DNA of 64,000 bases from Anthropogastromicrobium sp050944455 (lineage in GTDB: Bacteria > Bacillota > Clostridia > Lachnospirales > Lachnospiraceae). The notes under the pieces were generated by a model. That model saw only the letters and a program-made list of their open reading frames with translations, was not told where the DNA came from and searched no databases. Made by a program: the position numbers and the translations under genes. Shown one piece after another: positions 8,298 to 17,062 of this stretch (positions within the stretch are counted from its first letter, which is position 1; every line of letters begins with the position of its first letter). The stretch spans positions 20,367 through 84,366 of the forward strand of contig JBMNRC010000013.1 in the NCBI GenBank assembly GCA_050944455.1, in the 5' to 3' direction.

Positions 8298-9965
8298 TCA
8301 GTTTTTCCCTCTGCCGCGCTTCGTTCCCGAAACTGCGTTGAGGATGATCAGGAGCGTGGTCGTGATCGCCACACAGATCACCGCCATGCACATGCCGTTG
8401 GACACGCTGCCCTGCTCAAACTCCGAGACGATGTAGGTGGAAACCGTGAGCACGTTGGGCGGCGAGGTCAGGCTGGACGCGACCAGCTCGCGGAAGGAAA
8501 TGATGAAGATCATCATCCATCCGTACAGGACGCCCCGCATCACGAGCGGCAGGACGATTCTGCGGAAAATGTAAAACCTTGACCCGCCGAACACCTGGCC
8601 GGCTTCCGAGAGGGTTTCGCCGATCTGGATCATCGCGGACGAAGTGTACTGCACCGAATACGGCAGGAACATGACCACGTACACCAGAATCATGAATCCC
8701 AGCGTATTGTACAGCGGCAGCACGTCATAGAGCTTGTTCCACAGGATCATCAGGCCGATCGCGAAAACGATGTTGGGAATCATCTGGGGAAGAAGGGCTT
8801 CTCCCTCGATCGGCCGTTTCCATCTGCCGGACTTGTGCGCGATCGTCACTACGGTGACTCCGATGACGCTGGCGATGGTCGCGGCGCTGACCGCGAGGAA
8901 CAGCGATGTCAGGATGGCCCTGCCCGCTTCGGGGCTCTCCGTGAACAGCTCGATGTAGTGCGCGAAAGTGAAGTTCCCTCTCGCCAGGCCGTAGCCTCTC
9001 AGTTTGATGAGCGAGGTCGCGATGATCGAAAAATACGGAACGCCGATGGAGCAGAGAATCAGCGCGATGATGTAGACGGCGGACGCGATCGTGACGCCGC
9101 GGCCGGTGTTCAGTTCCGCCTGCCGTCCTCCGCGCGCGCCGACCAGGCTGTAAGTGTGGCGGGCGGTGACTCTCGTCTGCAGCAGCCACACGATCATACA
9201 GATGAGCACCAGAACGCTGGAGAGCGCCGAGGCTTTCCCGAAGTCGATCGGGGACGTCGACGCGTACCGGTGGATGTCCGTCGTGAACACGCGGAAGCCG
9301 ATGCGGTTTCCCAACGTCGCCGGCGTGCCGTACTCGGACAGCGTTTTCACGAAAACCATCAGCATCGCGATGGCGTAGTTTCCGGTCAGAAGGGGCATGG
9401 TGATCTTCCGGAAAACAAAAGCCGGCCTGCCGCCGGAGACTCTCGCGCTCTCCTCAAGGCTTCCGTTGATGTTGAGAATCGCGTTCTTGATCATCCCCGT
9501 CATGAACGGATAGGAGTGAAAACTCATGACAAGGACCAGGCCGCCCAGCGAGAAGAAATTCTCCGAGAAGCTTCCCGTCCAGGGGAACAGCTGCTGGAAA
9601 AGCCCTCTCTTCTGCATGAACTGGATCCACCCCATCGAGGCGATGTAAGGCGGAGTCATAAACGGGATCATCATCACGATGTCCAGCCACTTCATCCGCG
9701 CGAACCGTGTTCTCGCCAGGATAAACGCGAGCGGCGTCGCGAGAAGCGTGGTGACCAGCACCACAAGCGCGCCGAGGATCAGCGAATTGGTCAGGGTGGT
9801 GACATTATCCGGATCCGCCAGCGTTTCCGCCGCGTAAGACAAATCCAGGCGTCCGTCGACGATCACCGCCCTCAGGAACACGGTGATGATGGGAAGTACG
9901 ATCAGAAAGGCCAGGAAAACCAACATGATTCCGCAGGCCGCGTTTTTTCCGGTTTTTCGGTTCAT
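8298..9965 (-). CDS. Fe(III)-type ABC transporter permease, fused double domain
   Basis: 555 residues from the ATG at 9965, which has a GGAG site and starts directly at the first membrane segment. About twelve membrane helices form two repeated permease domains, each with an EAA-type loop (LEESARVSGGRPAFVFRKITMP near residue 195 and LSEAGQVFGGSRFYIFRRIVLP near 470). This fused layout is that of FbpB/AfuB/SfuB. It completes an importer with the ATPase at 11287-12240 and the binding protein at 10151-11185. Iron is the commonest substrate; phosphonate or thiamine importers share the architecture, so the substrate is inferred. Confidence 0.9.
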   Translation of the reverse strand: MNRKTGKNAACGIMLVFLAFLIVLPIITVFLRAVIVDGRLDLSYAAETLADPDNVTTLTNSLILGALVVLVTTLLATPLAFILARTRFARMKWLDIVMMIPFMTPPYIASMGWIQFMQKRGLFQQLFPWTGSFSENFFSLGGLVLVMSFHSYPFMTGMIKNAILNINGSLEESARVSGGRPAFVFRKITMPLLTGNYAIAMLMVFVKTLSEYGTPATLGNRIGFRVFTTDIHRYASTSPIDFGKASALSSVLVLICMIVWLLQTRVTARHTYSLVGARGGRQAELNTGRGVTIASAVYIIALILCSIGVPYFSIIATSLIKLRGYGLARGNFTFAHYIELFTESPEAGRAILTSLFLAVSAATIASVIGVTVVTIAHKSGRWKRPIEGEALLPQMIPNIVFAIGLMILWNKLYDVLPLYNTLGFMILVYVVMFLPYSVQYTSSAMIQIGETLSEAGQVFGGSRFYIFRRIVLPLVMRGVLYGWMMIFIISFRELVASSLTSPPNVLTVSTYIVSEFEQGSVSNGMCMAVICVAITTTLLIILNAVSGTKRGRGKN

Positions 9966-10028
9966 ATAAAGTCTCCGGGAGCTTCGGAACAATATCAATC
10001 CGTCCGGCCCCAAAAAATTCTGTAAACA

Positions 10029-10111
10029 TGCCGGCATACACAGATCAGCACCCGTGTATGCCGGCACCCGCCGCGGTCTGCCGGCGCCGTTTCCGGCGCC
10101 GGGCAGACCGC
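10029..10111 (-). terminator. Two strong hairpins between binding protein and permease
   Basis: The first hairpin has 13-base arms at 10029-10041 and 10054-10066 and, read on the minus strand, is followed within ten bases by AATTTTTTGG. The second pairs 10073-10082 with 10102-10111. They sit behind the binding protein gene and probably reduce read-through into the permease gene and stabilise the upstream mRNA, giving excess binding protein. Confidence 0.6.
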
Positions 10112-10150
10112 TTTTCACTCAGTTTTTTCCGTTGACAGCCCGCGCGCTAA

Positions 10151-11185
10151 TTACTCGCAGAGGTCAACGAGCTTCTGCGCGACGTCGTCCGCGTTTTCCA
10201 TCATCCATTCCCAGTCATAATCGAGCTGCGGAATGTCTTCGACGTTGGTTCTGTTCTCGCACAGGACGTCGGATCTGCCCGGAAGCAGATATGCGTCGGC
10301 GACAGCCTGCTGCGCCTCGTCGCTCATCAGGTAGTCGATGAATGCCTTCGCGTTCTCGACATTTTCGGAGGTTCCGAGGATCATCGCCGGTCTCGGGTTG
10401 ATCACGGTTCCGGACTCCGGGTAGTAGATCGCGACAGGCTCGCCGTCAGCCGCGCTGCTGTAAGCGTTGTAGTCGACACCCGCGACCAGGATCGCCTTTT
10501 CACCGGTCAGGACGGATTCCAGGGCGGCCTTGTTCGCGCCGCCGATCGTCAGGCCGTTGTCAGCCATTCCCTCGAAAGCGCTCCAGTCCTCGTCGGTGGC
10601 GCTCATGTAGCCGGTCAGGAAATCCTTGCAGGAGCCGGATTTCTGCGGATCCGGGATGGTGATCATATCCGCGTACTCGTCGGATGCGAGGTCGCTCCAG
10701 TCGGCGTCCAGCTCGTCAATCAGCGTGGTGTTGTAGATCACGCCGACCGCGGAGGCGCTGGTTCCGAACAGCGTATAGTCCTCATTCACCCAGCCGTCGT
10801 ACAGCAGGTCGACGTTCTCGGCCTCCGGATAGGAAACCAGGTCGTTCTCTTCGGCGTAAGCAAGGCCGTCGGACCAGGACGCCAGAACGACGACGTCCGC
10901 AACCGGGTTGTCTTTCTCCGCTTCCAGGCGGGCAAGGATTTCGCCGGTGGTTCCCTCGAACAGGTTGACCTTGACGCCGGTGGCTTCCTCAAAGCCTTCG
11001 ACGTATACCTTATTCAGTCCCTTCGGGCTCGGCATGTAGACCGTGACTTCGCCGGAAAGCTCCGCCTCGCTTTCCTCCTCTGTCTCATCCGCCGCCTCGG
11101 TGGTGCTGTCGTCAGCAAGCGCCGCTCCTGACATTCCCGCGCAGAGAACTGCCGCCATGGCAAAACTGAATAACTGCTTTTTCAT
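10151..11185 (-). CDS. Fe(III)-type ABC transporter substrate-binding protein
   Basis: 344 residues from the ATG at 11185 behind an AGGGAGG site. A signal peptide ends at ALA about residue 25 and is followed by an acidic Thr/Glu/Ala linker. The one cysteine in the signal peptide (VLCAG) does not fit a lipobox because Leu precedes it. The mature chain matches the AfuA/FbpA family of periplasmic binding proteins (VTVYMPSPKGLNKVYVEGFEEATGVKV opening as spaced motif; ADVVVLASW; GEKAILVAGVDYN). It should bind the ligand outside the cell for the permease downstream. The ligand, iron or a small anion, is not proven. Confidence 0.88.
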   Translation of the reverse strand: MKKQLFSFAMAAVLCAGMSGAALADDSTTEAADETEEESEAELSGEVTVYMPSPKGLNKVYVEGFEEATGVKVNLFEGTTGEILARLEAEKDNPVADVVVLASWSDGLAYAEENDLVSYPEAENVDLLYDGWVNEDYTLFGTSASAVGVIYNTTLIDELDADWSDLASDEYADMITIPDPQKSGSCKDFLTGYMSATDEDWSAFEGMADNGLTIGGANKAALESVLTGEKAILVAGVDYNAYSSAADGEPVAIYYPESGTVINPRPAMILGTSENVENAKAFIDYLMSDEAQQAVADAYLLPGRSDVLCENRTNVEDIPQLDYDWEWMMENADDVAQKLVDLCE

Positions 11186-11286
11186 CGTTTTCCTCCCTCT
11201 TTGCGGATCCCGAAGCCGGGTATCCGCGAGCTGAATTTTATATGTCAAAGTCTCCTGCGGATGACTGCTCCCGGGCCTTCCGGCCG

Positions 11287-12240
11287 TCAGGCAAAACTGG
11301 TAATCCGCTGCGGACTGACATATACCGTGACTTTCGCGCCCTGCAGACGCTCATCGCTCCTGCAGAGCCACTCGTTGCCGTCCATCATCAGATGGACTTC
11401 GTAGCCGTCCCCGACGAACTGCTGGTTTTTGATATCCGCCTCATAGGCGCTGTCGCCGGCGTTGCGGACGAGATGCATGGCTTCCGGCCGGAACATTCTG
11501 TCCCCGCCGATCCAGTTGGATTTTCCGATGAACCGCGCGGCGAAGGAATTGGCCGGATGATCGTAGATCTCCTCCGGGCTTCCCTCCTGCTGGATCTTTC
11601 CGTCCGACAGGACAAAGATATCGTCGCTCATGCTCATGGCTTCGATCTGGTCGTGCGTGACAAAAACCGCGGTGGTTTTCATTCTGGCCACCAGGTCGCG
11701 CAGTTCCTCGCGCATCTGCTCCCGAAGGATCGCGTCGAGCGCGGAGAGCGGTTCGTCGAACAGGATGCATCCCGGTTTCCCGACAATGGCGCGCGCAAAC
11801 GCGACGCGCTGCTGCTGCCCTCCGGACAGCTGTCCCGGATAGCGCTGTTCCATGCCCGACAGCCTGACCGTCGCGAGGGCGTCCCTCACCCGCCGGTCCA
11901 GATCCCGCGTATCCTTTCTCGCGCGAAGCGGGAAAGCGACGTTTTCATACACCGTCAGGTGCGGCCAGAGTGCGAAATCCTGGAAAACGAAGGCCAGGTT
12001 CCGCTCATTCGGGGCGATATCGATGTGGTCATCGCTGCTGAAGACTTTTTTTCCGTCCAGAAGAATCGTTCCGGAATCCGGCGTCTCAAGGCCGGCAATC
12101 ATCCGGAGTATCGTCGTCTTTCCGCAGCCGGAGGGCCCCAGGAAAGTCGTGAACTTTTCCGACTGGATGGACATGTTCAGGTCGCGGATGGCGAACCCTC
12201 TCTGAAACTTTTTATTGATATGGATCAGCTGTATTTCCAT
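11287..12240 (-). CDS. FbpC-type ABC transporter ATP-binding protein
   Basis: 317 residues from the ATG at 12240, preceded by GTGAGGAGCC. Walker A GPSGCGKTT lies near residue 40, Q-loop VFQDFALWPHLTV near 92, signature LSGGQQQR near 142, Walker B ILFDEPLSALD near 165 and H-loop THDQIEA near 198. The remaining C-terminal 90 residues form a short regulatory domain as in FbpC/PotA. It is first in a three-gene operon (ATPase, binding protein, double permease). A 40-codon open frame with its own ribosome site ends 11 bases before the ATG. Confidence 0.93.
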   Translation of the reverse strand: MEIQLIHINKKFQRGFAIRDLNMSIQSEKFTTFLGPSGCGKTTILRMIAGLETPDSGTILLDGKKVFSSDDHIDIAPNERNLAFVFQDFALWPHLTVYENVAFPLRARKDTRDLDRRVRDALATVRLSGMEQRYPGQLSGGQQQRVAFARAIVGKPGCILFDEPLSALDAILREQMREELRDLVARMKTTAVFVTHDQIEAMSMSDDIFVLSDGKIQQEGSPEEIYDHPANSFAARFIGKSNWIGGDRMFRPEAMHLVRNAGDSAYEADIKNQQFVGDGYEVHLMMDGNEWLCRSDERLQGAKVTVYVSPQRITSFA

Positions 12241-12251
12241 GAACAGGCTCC

Positions 12252-12374
12252 TCACCGTATCCAGCGCCTGCGTCCGCGCAGGCTGATTCCGGCGGTCCGA
12301 AAACCCGATAGCGGGGCGTTCCGGAAACCGGATGCGGGCAATCTTGAACCCGGAACGGCGCCTGGACAATTCAT
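12252..12374 (-). CDS. Possible 40-residue leader ORF before the iron-type ATPase gene
   Basis: An ATG at 12374 stands five bases behind a perfect GGAGG site and opens a 40-codon frame ending in TGA at 12252-12254; this stop overlaps the GAGGAG ribosome site of the ATPase gene. The peptide is rich in Arg, Gly and Pro, with no recognised domain. It could couple or gate translation of the importer operon, or may be a chance frame in GC-rich DNA. Confidence 0.3.
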   Translation of the reverse strand: MNCPGAVPGSRLPASGFRNAPLSGFRTAGISLRGRRRWIR

Positions 12375-12891
12375 AGCTTCCTCCAGACAGATTTCAGGTG
12401 TCCGATGCACGCAAAATCTTTTTTGAAATCATTTTTCCTTTCTTATTGTAAGGAATCCGGAACGGCAGCCGCCACCATGGAAGTGAACCGAAAGTAAAGT
12501 TTGTGTCAGGTTTCTGCAAAGTCCGGGTAAATTTCAGGTCAAATTTCCGGCGGCATCCCGATACCGAGGCCGCATCGGCACTGCGGCAGCCCATGTAAAA
12601 TAGCCCCTGACAGCCGCGTCGGCACTGCGGCAGCCCATGAAAAACGCCTGCCTGCCGCTGACGCGGCAGGCAGGCGCCTGTCCGATTATTCATTCAAAAT
12701 CCAAATGGTTTCGCAACTGCCGAAGCAGCCAGCGGGTCTTCCTTCGCGGGATTCTCCTCTCTGCCTGAGCTCTGGAAAAGAGGGATCTCCTGCGGTTCGA
12801 AACAGTGGAAAATTCCGTGGTACGGACATCCTGCAAAGGCAGCTCTCCCCGCAGTCCGAAGCCGCCGCGGGGAATTCAGATTTCCCGCGCG
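12375..12891. other. Gap between iron-type and sugar importer operons
   Basis: It contains a terminator (12641-12675), two copies of a 23-base near-repeat (starting at about 12569 and 12617: CGGCACTGCGGCAGCCCATG) and an isolated TACAAT on the minus strand at 12445-12450 without a -35 box that might start the iron-type operon. Nothing else recognisable is seen, in particular no clear Fur-like site. Confidence 0.45.
12641..12675 (-). terminator. Rho-independent terminator of the sugar importer operon
   Basis: A perfect 13-base stem (12646-12658 with 12663-12675) around a TGAC loop is followed on the minus strand by GTTTTT. It lies 217 bases behind the permease gene that ends at 12892. Confidence 0.85.
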
Positions 12892-13800
12892 TCAGCCCTT
12901 GACGGCGCCGATCATGACGCCTTTCTCAAAGTACTTCTGCACAAACGGATATACGCACAGAATCGGGACGGTGGAAACAATGATGACCGCGTACTTGACC
13001 TGGTCGGCGGAGCGCTGGCCGTAGCCGCCCTGGACGCCGCCGTTGCCGTTCGCGTAAGCCTCGTTGAGGAGAAGGATCCTGCGGAGGACGATCTGCAGCG
13101 GCTCATACTCGTCCTTGCTGTTGTACAGCAGGGCCGTGAAGTAATCGTTCCAGTGATACACCGCGTAATACAGCATCTCGACCGAGACGATGGCTTTGGA
13201 CAGCGGGAGCACGATCTTGTTGAAGAACGTGAAATGGCTGCAGCCGTCCAATTGGGCCGCCTCGTACAGATCATTCGGGATCGAGTTCTGCATGAAAGTC
13301 CGGGCGATGATCAGGTTGTAGGTGTTGACCAGCAGCATGATGATCATGATCCAGGGGGTGCTGATCAGATGAAGCGCCTGTACGGTCATGTAAAGCGGTA
13401 CCAGGCCGCCGGAGAAATACATCGTGAAGACGAAGTACAGCATCACTCCGTTCCTCGCCCTGAAGTCGGGCCTGGACAGCGCGTAGGCCGCCGGGAGCGT
13501 GACGATCAGGTTGAGGGCGGTGCCGACCACCACGTAGATGATCGTGTTGCGGTAGCCGATCCCGATACGGCTGTCCTGCAGGATCTGGCTGAAGCCGTAG
13601 AAATTGATTCCCTTCGGCCACAGAACGACCTTGCCCTGATTGACCAGGTTGGAATCGCTGATGGAGGCGATGACGACGAACCAGAGCGGGTAGGCGATGA
13701 TGATGAAAATCAGGATGGAGAGAATCATCACCACCGCGTTGAAAATCCGGTCTGAAGCGTGACGCTCGCGGATCGTGTTGGATGAATACTGTTTTGCCAT
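12892..13800 (-). CDS. LplC/YtcP-type sugar ABC transporter permease
   Basis: 302 residues from the ATG at 13800 behind GGAGGCGGAAGAG. Six membrane segments are seen. The EAA loop NDLYEAAQLDGCSHFTFFNKIVLP lies near residue 185. The protein ends in the ...PFVQKYFEKGVMIGAVKG tail that is typical of the LplC/YtcP group (COG0395). Together with the LplB-type permease 13 bases upstream and the binding protein further up, it forms one importer. Its position next to an AraC regulator and a cytoplasmic alpha-L-fucosidase suggests a fucosylated oligosaccharide as cargo. Confidence 0.93.
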   Translation of the reverse strand: MAKQYSSNTIRERHASDRIFNAVVMILSILIFIIIAYPLWFVVIASISDSNLVNQGKVVLWPKGINFYGFSQILQDSRIGIGYRNTIIYVVVGTALNLIVTLPAAYALSRPDFRARNGVMLYFVFTMYFSGGLVPLYMTVQALHLISTPWIMIIMLLVNTYNLIIARTFMQNSIPNDLYEAAQLDGCSHFTFFNKIVLPLSKAIVSVEMLYYAVYHWNDYFTALLYNSKDEYEPLQIVLRRILLLNEAYANGNGGVQGGYGQRSADQVKYAVIIVSTVPILCVYPFVQKYFEKGVMIGAVKG

Positions 13801-13813
13801 CTCTTCCGCCTCC

Positions 13814-14758
13814 TTACATCAGGCCAGTGCCGGTCAGCTTCTTGGCAATCTGGTTGGTAATCATCAGGAAAATGAAGTTAACGACGTTGGAGAACAGGCC
13901 GACGGCGGAGCCGAAGCTGAACTGCCCGCTCTTGATGGCGACGTCGTACACGTACGTGGAGATAACCTGCGACGCGCTGAGGTTGCCGGACTGCTGCATC
14001 AGGAAGATCTTGTCGAATCCAACGTTGAGGATGTTGCCCATGCTCATGATCAGCAGGATCACGATGGTCGGGACCAGCACCGGCAGGTCGATGTGGATCA
14101 TCGTCTGCCAGCGGTTCGCGCCGTCGATCTTGCAGGCGTCGTACAGCTGGGTGTCCACGGACGACAGCGCGGCAAGATAAATGATGCTGTTCCAGCCGGC
14201 GCTCTGCCAGACGCCCGAGAGCACATAAACCCACACGAACGCTTTGGCGTTGGTCAGGAGGTTCATTTTCTGCGGAATCAGGTGAAGCGCCTTGAGCAGG
14301 TTGCTGATGACGCCGCCCTTGTAGGCCAGAAGAATGTTCAGCATGGAGACCAGGACGACCGTGGAAATGAAGTACGGAATGTAAACTGTGGTCTGCAGCG
14401 TCTTTTTCCAGTGTTTGAAGCGGATCTGGTTGATGATCATCGCCAGGATGATCGGCGCCGGGAACCCGACGACGATGGACAGCGCGGAGATCACGAACGT
14501 GTTCCGGATGGTCGTGAAGAACATCGGGCTCTCGAAATACTGCTTGAAGTATTTGAATCCGACCCACTTGCCTCCGTAGATTCCGGAGCTGAAATCATAA
14601 TCCCTGAATGCCAGCTGGACGCCGTACATCGGGACATAGCAGAAAATGAAAATGTAGATCATGGCCGGCAGCAGCATCACCCAGAGCTGCCAGTCGTGGC
14701 GCAGGTACCATTTCATCGGACGCTTCGGCCCGGTATAGACTTTTACTTTTTTCTTCAT
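13814..14758 (-). CDS. LplB-type sugar ABC transporter permease
   Basis: 314 residues from the ATG at 14758 (GGGAGGGTGCG site); a longer frame is rejected because the basic MKKKVKVYTG start fits the family. Six membrane segments are present. The EAA loop TQLYDACKIDGANRWQTMIHIDLP lies near residue 215. It pairs with the LplC-type permease downstream, 13 bases away, to make the channel of a sugar importer. The gene itself follows the binding protein gene after an attenuator hairpin. Confidence 0.93.
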   Translation of the reverse strand: MKKKVKVYTGPKRPMKWYLRHDWQLWVMLLPAMIYIFIFCYVPMYGVQLAFRDYDFSSGIYGGKWVGFKYFKQYFESPMFFTTIRNTFVISALSIVVGFPAPIILAMIINQIRFKHWKKTLQTTVYIPYFISTVVLVSMLNILLAYKGGVISNLLKALHLIPQKMNLLTNAKAFVWVYVLSGVWQSAGWNSIIYLAALSSVDTQLYDACKIDGANRWQTMIHIDLPVLVPTIVILLIMSMGNILNVGFDKIFLMQQSGNLSASQVISTYVYDVAIKSGQFSFGSAVGLFSNVVNFIFLMITNQIAKKLTGTGLM

Positions 14759-14859
14759 CGCACCCTCCCTGATGACAGCCCTGTTCTGTTGCCGGAAAAA
14801 TCCGGCGGCGGCCATCTTTCAGCAAAGCTGTTGGTATTCCGGCCGTTGACGGGAAAAAA

Positions 14860-14888
14860 GGCGGAGCGCGGATAATCCGCACTCCGCC
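14860..14888 (-). terminator. Attenuator hairpin between binding protein and permease genes
   Basis: A near-perfect stem (GGCGGAG at 14860-14866 with CTCCGCC at 14882-14888, plus an inner GCGGAT/ATCCGC) is followed on the minus strand by TTTTTTCCC. It looks like a real intrinsic terminator inside the operon, which would keep permease levels below the binding protein level. Confidence 0.75.
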
Positions 14889-14993
14889 TCGCCTTTACTC
14901 AGCCAGCCTCGTTCAGCCGGCAGCGCAGAGCCCGCTGCCCGAATTCAGCGGCGGATTCTTACCGGACTGATAGTTTTCAAAACGATTTTCGGA

Positions 14994-16610
14994 TTACTCA
15001 GACTGAGTCGCCAGGTAGTTCTCGTATGCAGTCTGGCGGATTCCAAGAACTTCCTCAAGGCCCGCGTTGTTGACGGACTCGACATAGGAATCCCAGTCGC
15101 TGTCAATGTCGCTCTCGCCAGTCAGCCAGAGTGCCCACTGGTTGTCGGTGATCGTGGTGATGTTCGCCTGGTCCATGGCCATGGTGTTCTGATCCTCGGT
15201 GCTGTACTTCATGAACATCTGCGGATAGTACTCGGTATCCATGTCGATCAGGGAAAGAGCTTCCTCATACTGCGTTCTCTCTTCCAGAGCGTAGGTTATA
15301 TCCTGAGCCATCTCGATCTCGGTGGAACGGCGGATGTACATCGGGCCGTTGTCCGCCATCGAGGAAGTCCACTTCCATGTGCCGGAATCGGTGTCCGGAT
15401 CCAGCGGATCAAGAACCTTGTAGGAATTCTCGCCGGTCTTCTCGACGCAGCCGTCGCTGATTCCGCCGAACAGAACCTGCACGGAAACTTCGGAATCATA
15501 GAACAGGTCGACGAACTTCATCGCGGCGTCAGGATTCTCGCAGTTCGCGCTCATCGCGACACGGTTCGAACTCATGTTCAGGCCGCTGTAGTCATAAGTC
15601 CAGCGCGGCTCGACGTCGGCGTAAGCCTCGTCGTAGTCGTTCGTGAACGGGCCGCACGGTACGTACTGATCGTAGAGCACCGGTCCGAACTTATCGGTTT
15701 CCTCCCAGCCCATGACGCATCCGACGATTGCGTTGCCGTCCTCGTCGCCGCGGGACAGAGACTGGAACATGGAGTAGTCGTTGGTGATGGCGTTCTCATT
15801 GATGAGGCCTTCCGCGTAGAGCTCGGACAGATACTTCATCATGCTCTTGTATCTCTCGTCTACCGCGTAGTTCTTGACCTCGCCGTCCTCAGCAAAGTAG
15901 CCGTCGGTGCCCCAGTTGGTCAGCTGGATGCCCCAGGAACCGATCAGGTTGGTGAGGGAATAAGCGCCGCCGAACCAGCCGTTGAAGTCGAGCGGGACCT
16001 CGTCGGTCGTGTCGCCGTTGCCGTTGCAGTCGTTGTCGCGGAACGCCTCGAGAACCGTCTTGAGCTCCATCAGCGTTGTCGGGACTTCCAGTCCGAGTTC
16101 ATCCAGCCAGACCTTGTTGATAAACATAACGCCGTTGCAGTCCGGCCACTTGCCCTGGAACTTCGGGGTGCCGTAAATTTCGCCTTCGAGTGTCTGGGCG
16201 AGAACCTTGGTGTCCGGCTCTTCCTCGAACATTGCGGTGATATTCGGGCAATCCTTCTCGATCAGGTCGGTGAGCTCCATGAACAGGCCGCTGTACGTGG
16301 TGTAATCGGAGTCCGTGGTAGCGTTGAACAGAAGATCCGGGATATCTCCGGAAGCGAAGCGGGTGGATTTGACCTGATCCCAGTCGCTGTAGATCTGCTC
16401 CCACTCGACCTCGACGCCTGCCTCGTCCTCGATCTCCTGCAGCCACTGCATGTCATCGAGGCTCTTGGTCAGCGGATGGGAAATGAAGAGAGCCGTCAGC
16501 TTGACCTTCTCGCCGTCACTGCTGTCGGTGCTGTCTTCTGCCATTACCGGAACAGCGGACATCGCCATCGCGCCGGCCATAGCCATTGCCAATAACTTCT
16601 TTGCTTTCAT
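14994..16610 (-). CDS. Extracellular sugar-binding protein, LplA type
   Basis: 538 residues from the ATG at 16610 behind GGGAGAAAAT. The signal peptide (MKAKK, then Ala/Met-rich core) should be cleaved after VMA near residue 25 and is followed by an acidic Ser/Asp linker. No lipobox cysteine is present. The mature chain follows the LplA pattern (large family 1 binding protein), including SGDIPDLLFNATTDSDYTTY and a C-terminal WALWLTGES stretch. It leads the operon and lies opposite an AraC regulator gene at 17063, which probably controls it. A fucosylated oligosaccharide is an inferred cargo. Confidence 0.9.
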   Translation of the reverse strand: MKAKKLLAMAMAGAMAMSAVPVMAEDSTDSSDGEKVKLTALFISHPLTKSLDDMQWLQEIEDEAGVEVEWEQIYSDWDQVKSTRFASGDIPDLLFNATTDSDYTTYSGLFMELTDLIEKDCPNITAMFEEEPDTKVLAQTLEGEIYGTPKFQGKWPDCNGVMFINKVWLDELGLEVPTTLMELKTVLEAFRDNDCNGNGDTTDEVPLDFNGWFGGAYSLTNLIGSWGIQLTNWGTDGYFAEDGEVKNYAVDERYKSMMKYLSELYAEGLINENAITNDYSMFQSLSRGDEDGNAIVGCVMGWEETDKFGPVLYDQYVPCGPFTNDYDEAYADVEPRWTYDYSGLNMSSNRVAMSANCENPDAAMKFVDLFYDSEVSVQVLFGGISDGCVEKTGENSYKVLDPLDPDTDSGTWKWTSSMADNGPMYIRRSTEIEMAQDITYALEERTQYEEALSLIDMDTEYYPQMFMKYSTEDQNTMAMDQANITTITDNQWALWLTGESDIDSDWDSYVESVNNAGLEEVLGIRQTAYENYLATQSE

Positions 16611-16736
16611 ATTTTCTCCCTTTCCGGTTTTCGAACGGAAAACCGCTTGCGGGCGGCGCACCTGTAACCATTTCGGAACGATTTCCGTAAAATATATGAC
16701 AAGTTCAGCCCGTTCGGAAAACCATTTGTTGTTAAT

Positions 16737-16765
16737 ATTTTATGATCTATTTGGGCGGATGTAAA
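16737..16765 (-). promoter_or_regulatory. Promoter of the sugar importer operon
   Basis: On the minus strand TTTACA (16760-16765) and TAAAAT (16737-16742) are spaced by 17 bases, about 125 bases before the binding protein ATG. Confidence 0.6.
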
Positions 16766-16958
16766 TACCTTTTTTTCACTTTTGGTGTACTTTTCTTAGA
16801 TATTCGCGGAAACTGCCGGAGATTTCCCCATACAGGTCCGCGGCGCTGAACATTTTTCTGGAACTATTTCACAATCCCGGGCCGGCACTTGTTTTTCGCT
16901 GCTCGGCGGCAGCTTTCCGTCACGCGATCATTATTTCAGCCGGGTGGTATTCGTTTTA

Positions 16959-16987
16959 TTGTGCGTTTTCCGTTTCTGTTGTATGAT
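16959..16987 (+). promoter_or_regulatory. Weak promoter of the AraC regulator
   Basis: TTGTGC (16959-16964) and TATGAT (16982-16987) are spaced by 17 bases, 75 bases before the regulator's ATG. The -35 box is poor. Confidence 0.35.
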
Positions 16988-17062
16988 TTCAGTGTATTTT
17001 TCTTTGATTCAGTGTCTGTTTTTTATATCTTTTATTAACTCAGACAATGAGGGAGAACTTCC

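Larger units (their letters stand above)
16611..17062. other. Divergent control region of sugar operon and AraC regulator
   Basis: This AT-rich 452-base stretch holds a good minus-strand promoter at 16737-16765 and a weaker plus-strand one at 16959-16987. No clear pair of direct repeats for the AraC protein could be defined by eye. Confidence 0.5.
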
